From the NCBI GenBank assembly GCA_028565635.1, contig JAOXYB010042682.1:1-12757 (forward strand): a DNA stretch of 12,757 bases, read 5' to 3'. Below the pieces are notes generated by a model. The model did not search any database. It worked only from the letters and a program-made list of their open reading frames with translations, and was not told the origin of the DNA. Source of the DNA: Phoronis ovalis. Lineage: Eukaryota; Phoronida; Phoronidae. Below are positions 1 through 8,053 of this stretch, piece after piece. Positions within the stretch are counted from its first letter, which is position 1; every line of letters starts with the position of its first letter. The translations under genes were made by a program, and so were the position numbers.

Positions 1-76
1 TAAAAAAACAATAATGTTAAAAAAATATCCTACACATTGGATGGGCATTAGACATGACAAATGTCTTGTTTAAAGT
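1..76 (+). repeat. Left arm of ~76-bp inverted repeat
   Basis: This stretch is close to the reverse complement of 11266-11342. Over the first ~65 bases there is one substitution and one 3-base indel; similarity then fades. The arm begins at the first base of the window, so it may continue upstream. Confidence 0.9.
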
Positions 77-136
77 TATTTTTATGTTTCAGTAGGGAAC
101 TGAAGCTTTATAAATAAATTTAATTTTCTTTTCCAG
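1..136 (+). other. POLN: Intron upstream of the first visible POLN exon
   Basis: This is AT-rich DNA ending in a pyrimidine tract and AG acceptor at 135-136. Bases 1-76 are the left arm of a long-range inverted repeat whose partner is at 11266-11342. I see no coding here. Confidence 0.75.
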
Positions 137-270
137 AGCATGTTAACAAATGGCTGGTTCATGGTCCAAAGTTGGGGAGCTGGTTATTAAATCCTGATAA
201 GCCTCCTTCAACGTTCACAGAGCTGTGTAATATATATGGCATCACAATGAACACTTACGTACACAGCAAG
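137..270 (+). CDS. POLN: POLN exon a (first in window)
   Basis: The acceptor is ttttccag and the donor is gtaagt. The first two bases finish a codon begun in an upstream exon that is not in the window; then 44 codons follow. The stretch [10 protein letters not shown] is typical of POLN just before the polymerase core, at the end of the degenerate exonuclease-like domain. Both other frames have early stops. Confidence 0.9.
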
Positions 271-3200
271 GTAAGTTGTTTATGATGACATTATATCACA
301 CTTGCACTAATGATACTGCACGGCTAAAGCATTATGGAACATGTACAAATAATGTACAAGTTACAGAAAATGTACTCCATTTTAACAAATTAACTATACA
401 TTACACAAATACCGGACATTTGAATTTACACTTTACGGCTGAAAGATATATGTCCGATGATTTGTAATTCTTGATTATACAGTAATTTGTAAACTATATC
501 TTTCGTGTCATAGTGTACTGTAAGAAGTGAAACTGAGGAGCACTGCAAAGATTTGCAACTTCTTGCTCAAGCCATGGAGGTCTTGTTGAAGAGGCTAGAA
601 ACCAGCAAGCTAAGACAACTTTACACTGATATTGAGGTTAAACTCATTCCATTGCTGGCAGTCATGGAACATAGAAAGATAATGATCAACATGGAAAAAT
701 TGATGCATTTCAGCCATGTTTTGTTGGTAAGTTATTCAGATATTTGCTTGAATGAGTGGTTCAAAGTTTATAATTTGGCCTGAAATATATATTGCATATG
801 TCGGTATCTGTTTGTAGTATGTACATGTATCCATTGTTACAAGTAATGTGAACAGTTTTTTTCCTACACACTGATGTAATTTTAACAATAAATAGCCTAG
901 AAATATTTAATTTTTTTGACTAGTATATCACTAGGGCTGCTTGGGAATGTTGTAAACTGACTTAAGCACCAAATAAATTTTTTGGCAGAAAAAGTTAACA
1001 CGCCTTGAAAAGAAAGCTCATGAAGCAGCCGGACAAACGTTTCTTATAAACAGTCATCAACAGCTCAGGCAGGTAATGTACCTTATATACCTGCGAGTGA
1101 CACGAAATACTTTACAAGTATTTCTTATGCCGGTGAAGTTTTGACATTAAACAATATATGCTACATTCATTTATTTACTGTTATAGTATATTATACAAGT
1201 GCATGTAAGAATTTGTTTTTGTTTCAGGTCAGTTTAGTGTGCTAAATGCTCTTTAGTCAAATTTCAGTTTAGTGTGCGAAATGCTCTTTAGTCAAATTCT
1301 GCAATTTTAGTGTAATTCTTAATTTTAATGAAAGCTAATTTTCAAAATTTCTTTCTTTTTGTTCCTTCAATTTTTATTAAATTTGATATTGTTGAAGATT
1401 TTATTTGAGACTCTGAAACTAGACACCAAGCTGCCAGCCAACACCAAACTAACCAAAACAGCTGGTAACTTGAAATCAACATCAGAAGCAGTGTTAACAA
1501 CCCTGCAAGATCTTCACCCTTTGCCAAAAATAATACTGGAACACAGACAGGTACTGAGCATCGTCACCAGCTCCGTCATCATTATCCTCATTATCACACT
1601 GCACTGTCATCTGTGGCAGTATTACCACATTGTTTCATTTAAATATTTTGATTTGTAATTTCAACCTCCAGCCATACCAGTATTTATAAACAGTTATCAC
1701 ATAGGCTTTCACATTTGATGTTGAATATTTTTCAAAGGTATGAAAATAATATTTTTGCTACCCAATACTTCTTTTTTGAAATGGTTCTTTGTTAATACCA
1801 TAGATAAATATATATGATTTAAATCACACTTTGTATTTCAAATTGTGTACTCATATATCATAGCTTCAGAAGCTGAAGTCTACCTATGTTGATGGACTGC
1901 TAACATACATCCGAGATGGCTACCTATCTACTCACTGGGATCAAACATCTGCAGCCACTGGGCGTCTAATCTCAACAAGTCCCAACCTACAGTCTGTACC
2001 TAAGATACCAGTAGAGATTGTAGACTGGGGAGAAACCTACATTATAGGTCTGTCAAAGTATGCTTTTTACTAACTAAGAGAAATATATTAATTCTGAAAT
2101 CGAGTATTTAACTGCGGCTGTAGAACTGTTGAATAACTGCCTTCCACTTTGGTGAGGGTTCTGTAATTGCATGAGTACTTAACTGCAGCTGTAGAACTGT
2201 TGAATAACTGCCTTCCACTTTGGTGAGGGTTCTGTAATTGGGTATTTCATTTTGCAGGTAAAGAATGTCCTCGTGTGTCAATATTTGCCAGAGAACCATT
2301 TATATCACCTGATGGTTGGTCGTTTTTAGCAGCAGGTAATATAAAACAATGTAGTTTCATCAGCAGTAGCACGTACAGTGTCAGCAGTGTAAAGTTTATT
2401 AATGTCCAATATTATATATTAGTTGCAGTTGCTTTAATTGCTTCATCTAGCAAAAGACCTTTTTTTTTTGATAAAGTTACTTTGAAATAAACTTGATGGC
2501 AAGGTGATGTATGACCATCCTTAGATGACAGCAAGGCGATGTATGGCAATCCACAGATAACATCAAGGGGGTGCATGGCCATCCTTGGATGACTGCAAGG
2601 TGGTGCATGGCCATCCTTGGATGACAACAGCGCAATGTATGGCAATCCACAGATAACATCATGCAAGGGGGTGTATGGCAATCCACAGATTACATCAAGG
2701 GGGTGCATGGCCATCCTTGGATGACTGCAAGGTGGTGCATGGCCATCCTTGGATGACAGCAGCGCAATGTATGGCAATCCACAGATAACATCATGCAAGG
2801 GGGTGTATGGCAATCCACAGATGACATCAAGGGGGTGCATGGCCATCCTTGGATGATAGCAGCACAATGTATGGCAATCCACAGATAACATCATGCAAGG
2901 GGGTGTATGGCAATCCACAGATGACATCAAGGGGGTGCATGGCCATCCTTGGATGACAGCAGCGCAATGTATGGACACCCTTAGCAAGTTTATCTATTTA
3001 TTACATGCTTTCCAGCTTTATCCATTTTTCTTGCAGATTTTTGCCAGATTGAGTTAAGACTACTGGCACATCTATCTGGTGACAATGCTTTACTGAACAT
3101 TTTTAATGACAAGAAAGCAATGGATATATTTAAGGAGTTAACTTGTCAATGGTAACACTAAATGTCTTAATAAGCCTCTAAGAGAATGTTTCAGTTTTAA

Positions 3201-6162
3201 AATATTTTGAAGTAGGTTTGGGAATTAGCTACAAAATCTGTGAAATCCAGTGCATTTGCACTTTTTGATACAATATTTGCATTCAGTAGTATAAGCATAG
3301 TTAATGTAGATTGTGCTAAACAAGATTTATGTATTATGCTCAAATATTCGCGACTTTTGCACATAGAGCATGATGGTATGTACAGGCTATATATTCAAAC
3401 TGCACATAAAATCTGAACCAAATGCATCTCATTCATCAGTTTACATATTATTTGCTATTTAATATGTAAAATGTTGTTATAGGTTGTGTAAACCTGTAGA
3501 TGAAGTCACTATAGCTGACAGAGAACAAACAAAGAGAGTGGTATACTCTGTCATGTATGGAGTAGGTAAGACATAGTTTACATATCAGTTAGTGATATAT
3601 TCGGTCATGTATGGAGTAGGTAAGACATAGTTTACATGTCAGTTAGTGGTGATTCTGTCATGTATCAATGTATGGGGTAGATAAAATTTTAATTGATGCA
3701 TGGAACTGTTATGCCAAAATGTATTTTGTAAACCACATAATAATTAAATAGGCTAGCTTAATATTTGCCATATTTGATTTATTTCAGGGAAAAACACATT
3801 AGCTGAATATTTGAAAGTCAAACCTGAAGATGCCAAAGCAGTAATTCAGAGCTTCTTACGTATGTTTGTTATTTTTACATAAAAGTGTATTTAACTTGGA
3901 TGTTAATTTATTAAATAAAAATAAAAATTCACGAGCTAATGTTAATTAGAAACAATAATGTAGCTGTTTTTTTTAAAATATTTATTTAATAATTTAGTGG
4001 TCAACTTGTAATAACGACAATGCTGCATTCTATTAATATTTAAGAACATTTTCTGGTTTATACTTACTCTTATCTACTTATCAATCAATATCACTGAAAT
4101 ACAACTTACACTACTTAAAATGCGATTTACATGTACATGTTTGTTAATTAAATAATAATTATACTGTAGTGAGGTTTCCGGGTGTAAATGCCTTCACAAG
4201 ATCCTGTGTTGATCTGTGTAAGAGACAAGGTTATGTGACGACTATATTTGGTAGAAGACGGTTGATTCCTAACATAAACCACCAATCAGCACAGTTGAGA
4301 TGTCAGGCAGAGAGACAGGCAGTAAACTTTTGTATACAAGGTATAAACAAATTATATATGTTTTGAACAGAAAGAAACTTTGCTGACGATACATGTATGC
4401 CCCATTTGCTTTCATGTTTCTTTGGAATGTTTGATGTGTAGGACATAAAATGTTGTTCTGCAATCTTCAAACATATTTTCTAAACTAATCTTTTGTAACT
4501 ATGAAGTCCGCTAAATGATAAATTATTGATAAATTATATTCTTCAAACCATTTGAAAATAAAAACAACCCAAAGATTCAAGTGACCCAGCAACATCTACA
4601 AATTAATTAACACAGCTTTCATTACTGAATGTCAGTTGGTAATATTTACAAATTTATTATTTGTACTAGCTCGTAGGATACTGAATTTATCATTATAAAT
4701 ATAAATTTTGTGATCAGAATAGCCCAGCCAGATATAAATACAATAATGATACATAAATATACTTAATTAGGTTCAGCAGCTGATGTGTGTAAAACAGCTA
4801 TGATCCAAGTCAATGAAGCCCTGTTAAACAGCGATGTCAAAGCAGTGTGAGTACTATTAATAAAAGTTTGCAGCAAATGGATTTGAAGAATTTTTTATTT
4901 ACTAATCGATAGTTATATATGTAAATAAAGGTGTATAATTGGGAAAGGGAATGACTTGAGGAGAAAGAAATTTTTATTTTATGTTTCATGTCAATATTGT
5001 GATGACTGAATAATTAATTGAGGCAAAATTTTGAATTATTATCTGTTTCTGTTTAGACAAACGTGATAAGACATAAACTTAATTAGAAATTGAGTATTTG
5101 CATAAAGTTGTGAGCTCAAAAAGTGCACAAGATTTATCTTGCTGGACATTTCATTTTAAATTGCATGCCACCCCTTATATATTATGTTATGACAGAATTA
5201 TATAATAATAGTAATAATAATCTGGCTAAGACATGACTGCTGGTAGAGAGCATGGTCCGCCCACAGTATGGACAACGTGGTATGCGAAGTGCACTGCCAG
5301 GGAATTTCCTCAGGGGTACTTACATATATGGTAAATCTGATAAATCCCTAAAACTGGGTCCACTTTCCACAGAAATATCCCTAAAAATGGGTCCACATTT
5401 CAGCAGGATCCTTAAAACTGAGTGTGTCGCTTTTTCATGACTTTATTCAGTAAAGTTAGAAATTCCAGGTAATTTTTCTGAGATAACCTTAAAAATTGTC
5501 CTATTTGTGACAGAAAACCCTAAAAATGGGTCCGTTTTAAAGATCAAAATGCCCATCTAAAAATATGATCAGTGCCCCCTGGAAGCATTTCCCATTTATT
5601 ACTATATGTATTTTGTACCTGGTATACAGGTAAGGTTTTATGCAAAATTATATTATAATTTCAGCTTGTTGCTACAGATTCATGATGAGTTGCTGTTAGA
5701 AGTTCCAGATAACAGACTTGAAGAAGTAAAAGGTAGAAGTGATGATTATTCCTTGTCTTGATGATAAGGATTTAAATGAATTCTAAGAGATATATTTCGT
5801 ATTATAGTTCTGACCTGTATTGATGAAGTGGAGTGTATTTGAAATTTTAAATACAACATTTAAGTGAACTAATCATGATAAATGTTTAAAACTGTGATTT
5901 CAAAAATCAAATACAAATCAGAGAGCAGATCACATAGTTTGGTGGCATTTGTATCATGGCAATGGTACTGCAGAATAAGACGTCTCTATGGTGACTGGAA
6001 GCTGCAATTGTAAAGCGTATTACACATTATTTATTTTTAGATACGGTTAGAAGAATTATGAAGTCGTCCGAGGTACTGTGTGGTCAAAAAGTTAAACTTA
6101 AAATTCCCTTGGATGTTTGCTTAAGCACTGGAAAGTCATGGGCACATATGGAAGAAGTATAG
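137..6162 (+). CDS. POLN: DNA polymerase nu, C-terminal polymerase half (13 exons, 5'-partial)
   Basis: This is a family A DNA polymerase. POLN enzymes are low-fidelity nuclear polymerases linked to translesion synthesis and crosslink or recombination repair. The exons are 137-270, 514-726, 989-1072, 1398-1550, 1870-2047, 2258-2335, 3037-3151, 3483-3565, 3788-3859, 4170-4340, 4771-4846, 5665-5732 and 6041-6162. All introns are GT..AG and every phase matches, giving 514 complete residues and a TAG stop. In this numbering the landmarks are TGRL (224-227), motif A DFCQIELR (280-287), the O-helix with R331, K335, Y339 and Y343-G344, GRRR (397-400) and motif C HDE (458-460). POLN rather than POLQ is chosen from memory of the human proteins: the stretch [20 protein letters not shown] is nearly the human POLN sequence, and the large POLQ insertions are absent. 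The degenerate exonuclease-like region and start codon lie upstream. No catalytic residue is missing, so the gene looks functional. Confidence 0.95.
514..726 (+). CDS. POLN: POLN exon b
   Basis: This phase 0 exon encodes 71 residues, from acceptor tgtcatag to donor gtaagt. It carries the helical segment ending in [19 protein letters not shown], which matches the conserved E-x-P-L-x-x-V-L-x-x-ME-x-x-G-I region at the start of the family A polymerase core. Glycine is replaced by lysine before the isoleucine. Confidence 0.95.
989..1072 (+). CDS. POLN: POLN exon c
   Basis: This phase 0 exon encodes 28 residues, from acceptor tttttggcag to donor gtaatg. It ends [11 protein letters not shown], the F-x-I-x-S-x-x-Q-L helix of the thumb in family A polymerases. 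Confidence 0.93.
1229..1298 (+). repeat. 35-bp tandem duplication in POLN intron 3
   Basis: Two adjacent 35-base copies (1229-1263 and 1264-1298) begin tcagtttagtgtg and end tcaaatt. They differ at one base (ctaaa versus cgaaa). The array lies in the intron, 99 bases before the next exon. Confidence 0.95.
1398..1550 (+). CDS. POLN: POLN exon d, [11 protein letters not shown] segment
   Basis: This phase 0 exon encodes 51 residues, from acceptor attgttgaag to donor gtactg. It holds [20 protein letters not shown] and then LEHRQ, the thumb segment that best separates POLN from POLQ. The acceptor has a weak pyrimidine tract, but the frame and the family match support it. Confidence 0.95.
1870..2047 (+). 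CDS. POLN: POLN exon e, TGRL template-binding segment
   Basis: This exon has 59 codons plus one base (ends phase 1). It carries [16 protein letters not shown] and S-P-N-L-Q, the T-x-T-G-R-L-S-x-x-x-P-N-L-Q region (motif 2) that contacts primer-template DNA. The donor GTCTGT is weak. The better-looking GTATGC ten bases on would put a stop in the next exon, so the weak donor is kept. Confidence 0.93.
2102..2240 (+). repeat. 71-bp tandem duplication in POLN intron 5
   Basis: Two copies (2102-2172 and 2173-2240) have a 71-base period and about two mismatches (atttaactgcgg versus acttaactgcag). The second copy ends 17 bases before the next exon, so the duplicated sequence probably overlaps the branch-point region of this acceptor. 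Confidence 0.95.
2258..2335 (+). CDS. POLN: POLN exon f
   Basis: It runs from acceptor ttttgcag to donor gtaata, with 25 whole codons between split codons. It encodes the strand leading to motif A and ends LAA plus the first base (g) of the catalytic aspartate codon. Confidence 0.92.
2493..2984 (+). repeat. 32/36-bp minisatellite with higher-order structure, POLN intron 6
   Basis: Fifteen units fill 492 bases of a 701-base intron. Twelve units are 32 bases and three are 36. Two divergent starter units (2493-2556) are followed by four classes. A starts 2557, 2689, 2821 and 2921. B starts 2589 and 2721. C starts 2621, 2753, 2853 and 2953. D (36 bases, extra tgca) starts 2653, 2785 and 2885. 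The order is ABCD, ABCD, ACD, AC. The two 132-base ABCD blocks are nearly identical, so blocks as well as single units have been duplicated. Long minus-strand open frames here come from the repeat itself. Confidence 0.97.
3037..3151 (+). CDS. POLN: POLN exon g, motif A
   Basis: It begins with the last two bases of the catalytic aspartate codon (g|at) and reads [15 protein letters not shown], completing motif A (D-[YF]-S-Q-I-E-L-R in most relatives). The serine after the aromatic residue is cysteine here. It ends in a split tryptophan codon (tg|g), phase 2. Confidence 0.95.
3483..3565 (+). CDS. POLN: POLN exon h, O-helix (motif B)
   Basis: It has 27 whole codons and carries [18 protein letters not shown]331, K335, Y339 and Y343 match the O-helix residues Arg754, Lys758, Phe762 and Tyr766 of E. 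coli Pol I, which bind the incoming nucleotide. Tyr at the 762 position is shared with T7 polymerase and, as I recall, human POLN. The last 15 bases and the donor are duplicated in the following intron. Confidence 0.95.
3551..3680 (+). repeat. Duplicated end of POLN exon h with its splice donor
   Basis: The stretch from 3551 (end of exon h, donor gtaaga and about 30 bases of intron) recurs at 3605 with a 54-base period, including tatggagtag|gtaagacatag. A shorter, eroded third copy starts at 3658 and lacks a GTAAG donor (gtagataa). The second copy keeps a perfect donor at 3620. Confidence 0.93.
3788..3859 (+). CDS. POLN: POLN exon i
   Basis: It runs from acceptor gatttatttcag to donor gtatgt and starts and ends with split codons. 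It encodes [20 protein letters not shown] and then QSFL. This is the small-domain helix after the O-helix, where Pol I relatives read L-A-x-x-L-x-x-x-x-x-E-A-x-x-x-I-x-x-(Y/F)-F. Confidence 0.92.
4170..4340 (+). CDS. POLN: POLN exon j, GRRR segment
   Basis: It has 56 whole codons and carries [20 protein letters not shown] and [12 protein letters not shown]. This is the G-Y-x-x-T-x-x-G-R-R-R-x-x-P-x-I and A-E-R-x-A-x-N-x-x-x-Q-G block of family A fingers, one of the clearest polymerase stretches in the window. The acceptor is atactgtag and the donor gtataa. Confidence 0.96.
4771..4846 (+). CDS. POLN: POLN exon k
   Basis: This exon continues [15 protein letters not shown], the Q-G-x-A-A-D-x-x-K-x-A-M helix of the palm. 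The acceptor is acttaattag; the donor is gtgagt, in phase 2 with the valine codon split (gt|c). Confidence 0.94.
4847..5664 (+). other. POLN: POLN intron 11 (longest, 818 bp)
   Basis: The intron runs from donor gtgagt to acceptor aatttcag. It is AT-rich, with a short taataataa run near 5203-5222 and an old dispersed repeat at about 5290-5590. No coding is supported. Confidence 0.85.
5290..5590 (+). repeat. Dispersed repeat, copy 1 (in POLN intron 11)
   Basis: The motif ccctaaaaatgggtcc recurs several times at uneven spacing (near 5346, 5381, 5410, 5490 and 5518), next to ggggtacttacatatatgg. The stretch aligns with the reverse complement of about 11395-11720, including the ordered landmarks gaattcc, gtgacagaaa, ccctaaaaatg and cccatctaaaaatatg. 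It resembles a repeat type I recall from marine invertebrate genomes, but I cannot name the family. Edges are approximate. Confidence 0.75.
5665..5732 (+). CDS. POLN: POLN exon l, motif C
   Basis: It encodes [20 protein letters not shown] and then VK. Q-I-H-D-E-L is motif C, with the second catalytic aspartate (residue 459 of the part seen here). The acceptor is aatttcag and the donor GTAGAA, ending phase 1. Confidence 0.95.
6041..6162 (+). CDS. POLN: POLN last exon and stop
   Basis: It runs from acceptor tatttttag to a TAG stop. It encodes the C-terminal palm segment [20 protein letters not shown], matching the usual V-P-L-x-V-x-x-x-x-G-x-x-W end of family A polymerases. The protein stops four residues later. 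As I recall, human POLN has a longer tail, which is absent here. Confidence 0.94.
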
Positions 6163-6231
6163 AGATGGAGTACTATAAACAGATGCCAAATTCCTTTGTA
6201 CAATGTTCTTATTATAAAGTTAAAAGTGGTT

Positions 6232-6237
6232 ATTAAA
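6232..6237 (+). promoter_or_regulatory. POLN: Candidate POLN poly(A) signal ATTAAA
   Basis: ATTAAA, the commonest variant of the AATAAA signal, lies 70 bases after the POLN stop. A canonical AATAAA is absent from this strand in the 300 bases after the stop, so a 3' UTR of about 90 bases is inferred. Confidence 0.5.
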
Positions 6238-6441
6238 TGAGATTCTTAACTGTTTCAACACTTCCAGTTGGTTGCTTTCTTAAGAAACTTATGCCAAACT
6301 ATAGTCAGGTTGATGTAATATATATTAACTATAGTTTTGACAAATATCAGAAAAAACAAACAATCCCTACTATATGTACGAATCCTGAAAGTACCAACTC
6401 AAAGGTAAAATGATATAAACTTGTGGCTATACTCCTCTCTA

Positions 6442-6447
6442 TTTATT
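6442..6447 (-). promoter_or_regulatory. Candidate poly(A) signal of the minus-strand gene
   Basis: The plus strand reads tttatt, which is AATAAA on the minus strand, about 105 bases after the stop of the scaffold-like gene. The two converging 3' ends would then be separated by roughly 170 bases without overlap. Confidence 0.5.
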
Positions 6448-6552
6448 TAATATACAGAATGGATGTATATTTATAAAATAAGTGTACATCCTAATATGTC
6501 TCTAAGTTTTACTCACAGCTCAAGGATCTACTGTACCACAATTGCTAACTTC

Positions 6553-8053
6553 TCAGACTTGAGTTTCAGAAGCCAGACCAACATGGTCTATGTTCATATT
6601 TCTTACAGTCTTGATAATAGCATCAATGTTCATATGATTTTCTTCTGAGTGTTGAGAGTTTCTCCGCGAACTTGATGAACTGTGAAGCAAGGGCACAGAT
6701 TCTGGAACGTAAGCTTTAGAACTTTTCCCAGAACCATCCCAGCCAGTTGTATGAAATTTATCATTTCCGACACATTTAGAGCTATTGTACTGCCATCTAT
6801 TGTCTACATATGAAAAATGTTTAGGATTTTCGTAGATGGCTCCATTTTCAGTTGAATCTCGAATACCAGATGGCATCTGTGTCTTAACACGTACGTCTGG
6901 GTTAGGATAGATAGATGTATTTTCAAAATCTATGAGATTCGATTCTGAAGTAGTATAATTCTGGATCTTCAGTGCTTTTTGCAGATTCACTATATTCTGT
7001 CGATCTTTATATGGACTGTGTGATGGACTAATCCAGGAGGTGATCTCAAAATCTTCTTTTTCAGGATTTTGTACTGGTTGTGTCTCAATATTATAGCAAA
7101 TATATGAATAGTGCTCTGGTGAACTTTTAGATGAAGCACAAGTGGACTTCAAATCAACGCATCTTTGTGGAGAAGCTTCAGTAACGCCTCTGCGTCCATA
7201 ATCCACAACTTTGCCGGGACTATTACATGCTGAAACCTTGACTAACACATTTGAAGAATCAAGCTCTTGATGCCCCACGTTCTGATATCTGAACAATTTA
7301 TTCCGTTTTACAACCATGGTGTCACATTTTCCTGATGGAGAATTTTTACCAGGTTCAACAAGTTGTTTAGGGCTATTGCATGCTGTACTATTTGTTAAAA
7401 CTTGACTGGAGCCTAGTTCATCAATGTTCTCATAAACAGATTTTTTTTTCTTTCTCTGAACAAAGGCCTCACGTCTCTCTCCGAGACTGCTCTCAAACCT
7501 ATTCATTACCTCATGGTATTTTTTACTTGGTGTACTTGGAAGCGAGTTTGATTTTGCAACGGCATGATGTAAATTAATGCCATAGTCAAATATGGCATTT
7601 TTCTCAAAAAGAGGCGGTGTTCTTGGGGAAGTATTTGTACCGATATGTTTATGTCTTAAAACTGGTACTTGAATAACACACACAGGTAATGTACTGTTAT
7701 CAGCAGAAGATACGTTCGTGTTAAGACACCTTGGTGAGTTTATAAAACCTGCAGGTGAATCAGTGTTGGTCTTCCCTGTGTTTTTCGTGTGCATCTGTAT
7801 GTCACTGTCCACATTTTCATAATCACTCATTTCTTTCCCAGATTCATAACTTGCCTGCATCTGTGCATCATACACGTCTAGCGGATGATGTCGACCATTG
7901 TTATTTGGTGACGAATCATATCCACTGCTGTAACCAGAGCTTGATCGACTATAATGATCCGGGACAGGAAGACTTCCTGGGGTCACATACGCCACCTGGG
8001 GAACTCTGGCTATATCCACAGGTGACGGTACTCTTTGTGTTCTAATAAACTTG
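6553..8053 (-). CDS. Last coding exon of a scaffold/adaptor-like protein with Y-x-N motifs and a C-terminal PDZ ligand (unrecognised)
   Basis: I do not recognise this gene. The exon starts after a good acceptor (tcactctttgcag on the minus strand) with one base finishing a split codon. It then reads 499 codons to TGA, including 11 residues (KFIRTQRVPSP) before a GTG that has no claim to be a start. The protein is rich in Ser, Asn and Pro, has no membrane segment, and looks disordered. Counting from V(GTG)=1, it has five Y-x-N motifs: YENV 67, YENI 196, YQNV 245, YPNP 371 and YENP 396. pY-x-N is the Grb2 SH2 consensus. It also has many S-P/T-P sites, a K-rich stretch RKKKK (189-193), RRNS (452-455), and ends S-E-T-Q-V, a class I PDZ ligand. 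Residues 196-224 and 245-275 are an internal duplication. It could be the tail of an adaptor or of a receptor whose membrane part is encoded upstream. Confidence 0.82.

Larger units (their letters stand above)
6163..6552. other. Tail-to-tail intergenic stretch and 3' UTRs
   Basis: There are 390 bases between the two converging stop codons. They hold the two candidate poly(A) signals and AT-rich sequence. No other gene is visible. Confidence 0.7.

Noticed and set aside
2048-2063. Alternative donor GTATGC at 2058 for POLN exon e
   Set aside because: Its use would place a TAA at the start of the next exon; the GTCTGT donor at 2048 keeps the frame and the family match.
2412-2987. Minus-strand 191-codon and 69-codon open frames with Cys/His/Pro-rich repeats
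   Set aside because: They are translations of the intron 6 minisatellite, kept open because the ABCD block is 132 bases (divisible by three). They lie antisense in a POLN intron with no splice or start context.
5252-5440. Plus-strand open frame in POLN intron 11
   Set aside because: It lies within the dispersed repeat, and its residues merely translate the recurring motif.
5344-5535. Telomere-like CCCTAA motifs
   Set aside because: The CCCTAA occurrences are isolated parts of a longer motif and never form tandem hexamers.
8017-8019. GTG as the start of the scaffold-like protein
   Set aside because: The frame continues upstream through 11 codons to a good splice acceptor. GTG is not expected as a start in an animal nuclear gene.
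7380-8045. Plus-strand open frames of 65 and 96 codons
   Set aside because: They are antisense shadows of the minus-strand exon, with unbalanced Cys/His/Ser composition.
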